Positions 51,815-55,345 of a DNA stretch of 55,345 bases are shown here, piece after piece (within the stretch, counting starts at the first letter, position 1; every line of letters begins with the position of its first letter). The notes under the pieces are model-generated. The model worked only from the letters and a program-made list of their open reading frames with translations. It was not told where the DNA came from and searched no databases. Source of the DNA: SZUA-229 sp041589175 (lineage in GTDB: Bacteria > Pseudomonadota > Gammaproteobacteria > SZUA-229). Location: contig JBFHWF010000010.1 of NCBI GenBank assembly GCA_041589175.1, positions 1 through 55,345 of the forward strand, given 5' to 3'. Both the position numbers and the translations under genes were made by a program.

Positions 51815-53173
51815 TCAGGCCGAAAGACGGGCGCGGTCGATATCGGAAATTTCGACAAACTCACCCTGCAGCGAATTAGCATAAGCCGCGGTTATTTTTA
51901 CATCGACAAAATGACCAATCAGGCGCGGATTACCATCAAAGTTTACAACTCGATTGTTTTCTGTACGACCCGCCATCTGCTTTGGATCCTTCTTCGAAGG
52001 TCGCTCAACCAGAATACGCTGCACACTTCCCACCATAGCCGATGAGATTTCAGCTTCCATTTCGCTGATGCGCTTCTGTAATCGAGCCAGTCGGGCCTTC
52101 TTGGTATCCATTGGAACACTATCTTCCAGGGAAGATGCAGGGGTGCCAGGACGAGCCGAATAAATAAAGCTGAATGAATGATCGAAACCAACATCTTCAA
52201 TAAGCTTCATAGTATCCTCAAAATCCGCATCGGTTTCACCGGGAAAACCAACGATAAAATCCGATGACAATGTCAGGTCTGGTCGAGCCTCTCGCAGACG
52301 ACGAATCTTGGATTTATACTCGATGGCCATATGGCCACGCTTCATAGCAGCAAGGACGCGATCTGAGCCGCTCTGTATCGGCAGGTGCACGAAGCTCACC
52401 AGCTCTGGCACTTCGGCATAGGCCTGAATTAATGAGTCAGAAAATTCCACTGGGTGCGATGTCGTAAAACGAATGCGATCAATTCCTTCAACCGCCGCCA
52501 CATAGTGAATCAACAGTGCAAGATCCGCAATTTCACCATCGTGCATTTCGCCACGGTAGGCATTTACATTTTGCCCCAGTAAATTGATCTCACGTACACC
52601 CTGTTGAGCCAGCTGCACCACCTCCGCCAGTACATCATCGAACGGCCGAGAAATTTCTTCGCCGCGAGTGTAAGGCACTACACAGAAGGTGCAATACTTG
52701 CTGCAACCTTCCATAATGGAAACAAAAGCAGTCGGACCTTCGGCACGTGGTTCTGGCAGGTTGTCAAATTTTTCAATTTCGGGGAAAGATATATCAACGA
52801 TCGGCATATGCTCGATCTCAACACCACGTACCATCTGTGGTAATCGATGCAGGGTTTGTGGACCGAACACCATGTCAACATGGGGCGCACGTTGCCGAAT
52901 GGCATCCCCTTCCTGTGATGCGACACAGCCGCCAACACCGATCAGCAGATCAGGCTTATCCTGTTTCCAGGTTTTCCACTTGCCCAGCAGGGAGAACACC
53001 TTTTCCTGTGCTTTTTCACGAATCGAACAGGTGTTAAGTAGCAGAATATCGGCTTCTTCCGGGTTATCAACCTGAATAATATCTTCGGATTCTGCCAGCA
53101 CGTCGTGCATTTTGGCCGAATCATATTCATTCATCTGGCAGCCGAATGTTTTGATGTAAAGCTTGCGCGCCAT
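51815..53173 (-). CDS. miaB: tRNA-2-methylthio-N6-dimethylallyladenosine synthase MiaB
   Basis: From ATG 53173 (AGG five bases before) the enzyme has 452 residues. The auxiliary cluster cysteines are Cys12, Cys49 and Cys83, and the radical SAM triad is Cys157, Cys161 and Cys164 (CSKYCTFC). A TRAM domain ends the protein. It adds a methylthio group to A37 of tRNAs reading UNN codons. It heads the miaB-ybeZ-ybeY-ybeX-lnt run. Confidence 0.97.
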   Translation of the reverse strand: MARKLYIKTFGCQMNEYDSAKMHDVLAESEDIIQVDNPEEADILLLNTCSIREKAQEKVFSLLGKWKTWKQDKPDLLIGVGGCVASQEGDAIRQRAPHVDMVFGPQTLHRLPQMVRGVEIEHMPIVDISFPEIEKFDNLPEPRAEGPTAFVSIMEGCSKYCTFCVVPYTRGEEISRPFDDVLAEVVQLAQQGVREINLLGQNVNAYRGEMHDGEIADLALLIHYVAAVEGIDRIRFTTSHPVEFSDSLIQAYAEVPELVSFVHLPIQSGSDRVLAAMKRGHMAIEYKSKIRRLREARPDLTLSSDFIVGFPGETDADFEDTMKLIEDVGFDHSFSFIYSARPGTPASSLEDSVPMDTKKARLARLQKRISEMEAEISSAMVGSVQRILVERPSKKDPKQMAGRTENNRVVNFDGNPRLIGHFVDVKITAAYANSLQGEFVEISDIDRARLSA

Positions 53174-53296
53174 ATAGCCTGTACTATTTTTACAAAGGGA
53201 ACCTCGAATTTTACCATAAGTATTCGATTTCCCAAACTTCAATAGATACGGATTTCACCCACAAGTCACCACAATTTATTATTAATTTTCAGCGAC

Positions 53297-54070
53297 TTAC
53301 GGACAATGAACTGAATTACCATAACGATATAGCTGGCGCGAGTAATACAACATTGGCATTTCTGTACGCCGGGCCAGCTGACGAGCCTCGACCTGTAGCA
53401 GCTTATCGGGCTTTGTGGATGCCGACTTTCCACAGAACAACACATGGTTTCCCCGGAACACATCACACCGTCGAATATCCTCAAACTTCGCAGATAAGCT
53501 CGACATCAGCTGACTATCCTCAGCGGGTAAATGATGGAAGTTAACCACCAGCCAGCCATTCGAGCTTAAAGCCCTGTGACAACTCTCAACAAACGCTAAC
53601 TGTGACTGGCTTTCATTCATTCCGCCCGCATCGTAAAGATCACTGAGAATCAGATCACTGGAACCGGGCTCCATAACAGCCAGGTACTGCAAAGCCTCAG
53701 CACAGATGACCTCAAGATTCGCCCGCCGAGGTAACGCGAACCATTCATATGCTATATCGATGACAGCCTGACGCAATTCGACAAAACAGCAGGCAACCTG
53801 TGGGTAAAAGCGCGTCAGGCAGTGAGCCAGACCGCCGCCGCCGAGCCCGAGCACTGTGACACGCTGTGGACTGGCCAGTAGCAACCCTAGCAGCATGATC
53901 TGTGTGTACTCGTGGCTCAGCATCCAGGGCCGCTGCATATCAACCCGGCTTTGCTCCAGGCTGGAGCCGAAACTGAGCACCCGGTCGTTACCCTGCTGGC
54001 TAATACACAGCTCACCCCAGGCATCTTCCACAGATGCCAGCAACCCCTGTTGCTCCGTTGATGATGCCAC
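53297..54070 (-). CDS. Spermidine-synthase-like SAM-dependent methyltransferase-fold protein
   Basis: The 257-residue protein has a glycine-rich motif VLGLGGGGLAHCL at residues 72-84, an acidic strand ending in CFVELR, and LSDLYDAGG as a motif II-like segment. This matches spermidine-synthase-related proteins. The aminopropyltransferase active-site Asp/Tyr set is not clearly complete, so a polyamine role is unproven. The gene lies 123 bases from miaB and 27 bases from the HxlR regulator, on the same strand as both. Confidence 0.78.
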   Translation of the reverse strand: MASSTEQQGLLASVEDAWGELCISQQGNDRVLSFGSSLEQSRVDMQRPWMLSHEYTQIMLLGLLLASPQRVTVLGLGGGGLAHCLTRFYPQVACCFVELRQAVIDIAYEWFALPRRANLEVICAEALQYLAVMEPGSSDLILSDLYDAGGMNESQSQLAFVESCHRALSSNGWLVVNFHHLPAEDSQLMSSLSAKFEDIRRCDVFRGNHVLFCGKSASTKPDKLLQVEARQLARRTEMPMLYYSRQLYRYGNSVHCP

Positions 54071-54097
54071 TTTAGTTAAGCGTCCACTCGCATCACG

Positions 54098-54820
54098 TCA
54101 GGCAGGTGCCGTTGCAGGCCATACCAGTTCTGGCATCGCCTCAACTGTCCCCAGCCGGGACAGCAGGCTCGACTGCATCCATTTATGTAAATCAGCAATC
54201 AGGACAGGATCACCCAGCACACGTACCTCTCCCCGGCTTATTAAATCCTGCAATTGCTCCTGACAGGTCCAGACGGCGGTCATTGCCGCCAGCGAGCAGC
54301 GTATTAACACATCAACATCATAGCCAGGATCATTCAGGCAAAGATCTGTCTCACCCTCTTCCGAAATCAGCCACCAGTGCTGCGCACCCTCCGCGGCATC
54401 TGGATACTCGAACTGCACGACCACCCGATGCGCAGGAAAATATGTACTGTCTACACTCCGCCGCATATCCCACATAAGCAGGCTCGCATCCAGATCATCT
54501 TCCGATAAATCCGTACGCACCCAGCGATGACCCCAGGCCCCCATTAGCTCAACAACGGGCTTTAGCTCCTGCCCCGCCGGGGTCAGCTCATACCGACTAT
54601 CACGCCCGCCTGATGAGGTATCTCGACGCACCACTCCGGCAGTCTCCAGCTGCTTCAGGCGGCGGGATAACAGGGTAGGCGACATCAGCGGAACCCCCTT
54701 ACGCAGCTCGTTAAAGCGGGTACTACCGGCAACCAGCTCACGCACCACCAGCAGGGTCCAGCGCTCACATAACAGCTGAGTGGCCTGCGCTAATGGGCAA
54801 AATTGTCCATAGGTTTTCAT
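54098..54820 (-). CDS. HxlR-type transcriptional regulator
   Basis: The 240-residue protein has an N-terminal winged helix (about 8-95) with the HxlR signature CPLAQATQLLCERWTLLVVR and LLSRRLKQLETAGVVRR. Cys8 is the conserved cysteine often used for sensing in this family. The C-terminal half looks like an SCP2/effector domain. GAGG lies eight bases before the start. It is divergent from the truncated haemoglobin gene, with an inverted repeat between them, so haemoglobin regulation is a reasonable guess. Confidence 0.9.
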   Translation of the reverse strand: MKTYGQFCPLAQATQLLCERWTLLVVRELVAGSTRFNELRKGVPLMSPTLLSRRLKQLETAGVVRRDTSSGGRDSRYELTPAGQELKPVVELMGAWGHRWVRTDLSEDDLDASLLMWDMRRSVDSTYFPAHRVVVQFEYPDAAEGAQHWWLISEEGETDLCLNDPGYDVDVLIRCSLAAMTAVWTCQEQLQDLISRGEVRVLGDPVLIADLHKWMQSSLLSRLGTVEAMPELVWPATAPA

Positions 54821-54860
54821 GTTTATATCCTCAGTCCATGTTCGGTACGACTATTCTGCC

Positions 54861-54877
54861 AGTACAGATTGTGTACT
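54861..54877. promoter_or_regulatory. Candidate HxlR operator in the divergent region
   Basis: AGTACA and TGTACT form a perfect inverted repeat around five bases. It is 40 bases from the HxlR start codon and 65 bases from the haemoglobin start codon, well placed to control either or both. No clear promoter boxes were assigned. Confidence 0.5.
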
Positions 54878-54941
54878 TCTACCCCGGCAAAGGCAGTGGT
54901 ACAGTGTTCATCACAATAATCAAACCCCTAAGGAGAACAGG

Positions 54942-55301
54942 ATGACAGCTTCTTTATATGAACGCCTCGGTGGCACCGAGGGCATCACACGAATTGCCAA
55001 TGATGTAGTGGATAACCACATGAGCAATCCGATCATTTCAAAACGCTTTGCAGATACCGACGTCAGCGCATTAAAAAATGCCGCAGCGACCTTCTTTATT
55101 GCCGGTACAGGAGGCCCTGATGTCTACAAGGGCAAAGACCTGCTTGCCGCTCATAAGGGCATGAATATTTCAGCCGCAGAATTCATGGCCGTGCTGGAAG
55201 ACTCGATCCATGCTCTATGTAAAAACAACATTGCACAACGTGAACAGGAAGAAGTGCTATTTGCCCTGTTCAGTATGCGTGAACAGGTAATGCTGGTTTA
55301 G
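54942..55301 (+). CDS. Group 1 truncated haemoglobin
   Basis: ATG 54942 follows AAGGAG by six bases. The 119-residue protein starts SLYERLGGTEGI, the group 1 signature. His71 (AAHKG) is the proximal haem ligand and the GTGGPDVY segment is typical. At the B10 position, usually Tyr in group 1 globins, the sequence has Val (DVVDNHM), a pattern shared by a recognised subgroup with DDVV and AHMAN-like sequences. The role could be oxygen or nitric oxide binding. A strong hairpin follows the gene. It faces an HxlR regulator. Confidence 0.93.
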   Translation: MTASLYERLGGTEGITRIANDVVDNHMSNPIISKRFADTDVSALKNAAATFFIAGTGGPDVYKGKDLLAAHKGMNISAAEFMAVLEDSIHALCKNNIAQREQEEVLFALFSMREQVMLV

Positions 55302-55310
55302 TCGACAGCT

Positions 55311-55345
55311 CGATGGCCCCGGCAAGATACTTGCCGGGGCCATCG
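55311..55345 (+). terminator. Hairpin after the haemoglobin gene, likely terminator (cut by the window edge)
   Basis: CGATGGCCCCGGCAAG (55311-55326) pairs perfectly with the last 16 bases of the window around ATA. It starts nine bases after the stop codon. The expected T-run would lie beyond the edge, so termination is likely but not shown. Confidence 0.7.

Noticed and set aside
1..55345. CRISPR arrays, insertion sequences, prophage genes and rRNA genes
   Set aside because: No regularly spaced direct repeats, transposase or integrase genes, phage structural genes or rRNA sequences were found on either strand.

Overview
The window looks like chromosomal DNA of a sulfur-oxidising gammaproteobacterium. 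The housekeeping blocks are in gammaproteobacterial order: ruvCAB / ybgC-tolQRAB-pal-cpoB-queE-queC / tRNA-Lys; yhdP-rng-maf-rlmH-rsfS-nadD-proA; holA-lptE-leuS with divergent ybeL; miaB-ybeZ-ybeY-ybeX-lnt. A soxXYZA operon, a DsrE2 protein and a single-domain rhodanese point to thiosulfate or sulfur oxidation. The genus cannot be fixed from the sequence. No transposase, integrase, CRISPR array or rRNA gene was seen.

Layout. 1-502: the start of a FadL-type outer membrane channel that runs off the left edge. 987-6242: sulfur region, with a rhodanese divergent from dsrE2, a BepA-like M48 protease, and soxXYZA closed by a terminator. 6413-6737: tRNA-Lys(TTT), with an 18-nt copy of its own 5' end and a GC-rich repeat-bearing segment lying between the gene and its apparent promoter. 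6757-15912: queC, queE, the Tol-Pal envelope machine and the Holliday-junction RuvABC proteins, all on the minus strand. 16002-21638: a lipase-like hydrolase, nadA, nudB and aspS. A plus-strand pair encoding a MoaD/ThiS-like protein ending in Gly-Gly and a six-Asp-box beta-propeller is inserted between nudB and aspS. 21807-27429: a short-chain dehydrogenase, a membrane GGDEF/EAL protein overlapping a substrate-binding lipoprotein gene, a nitrilase-family amidase and a small exported protein. 27422-35970: a long minus-strand cluster for envelope lipid transport, RNase G, ribosome and NAD factors, and proline synthesis. 36136-40406: a DUF1631 protein, a PilZ c-di-GMP receptor and a PfkB/adenosine kinase-like protein, sitting between proA and holA. 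40504-54070: holA, lptE, leuS, ybeL, an unrecognised gene, a LON-domain protein, a TfpX/TfpZ-like protein, lnt, ybeX, ybeY, ybeZ, miaB and a spermidine-synthase-like protein. 54098-55345: an HxlR regulator divergent from a truncated haemoglobin.

How the genes fit together. SoxXA and SoxYZ would carry periplasmic sulfur intermediates, but soxB and soxCD are not in the window. The rhodanese and DsrE2 suit cytoplasmic sulfur transfer, although no tusA is seen. Tol-Pal, Lnt, LptE, YhdP and BepA-like proteins all maintain the outer membrane. The GGDEF/EAL and PilZ proteins form a c-di-GMP layer.

The less ordinary parts are the MoaD-like/beta-propeller pair, the rearranged tRNA-Lys locus next to sox, the PilZ-DUF1631 pair with a palindrome over its candidate promoter, a lipoprotein overlapping a GGDEF/EAL gene, an aspS/SDR promoter pair sharing a palindromic -10 box, and the unrecognised gene behind ybeL. 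No wholly new multi-gene system is demonstrated. The MoaD-like/beta-propeller pair is the best candidate for one.
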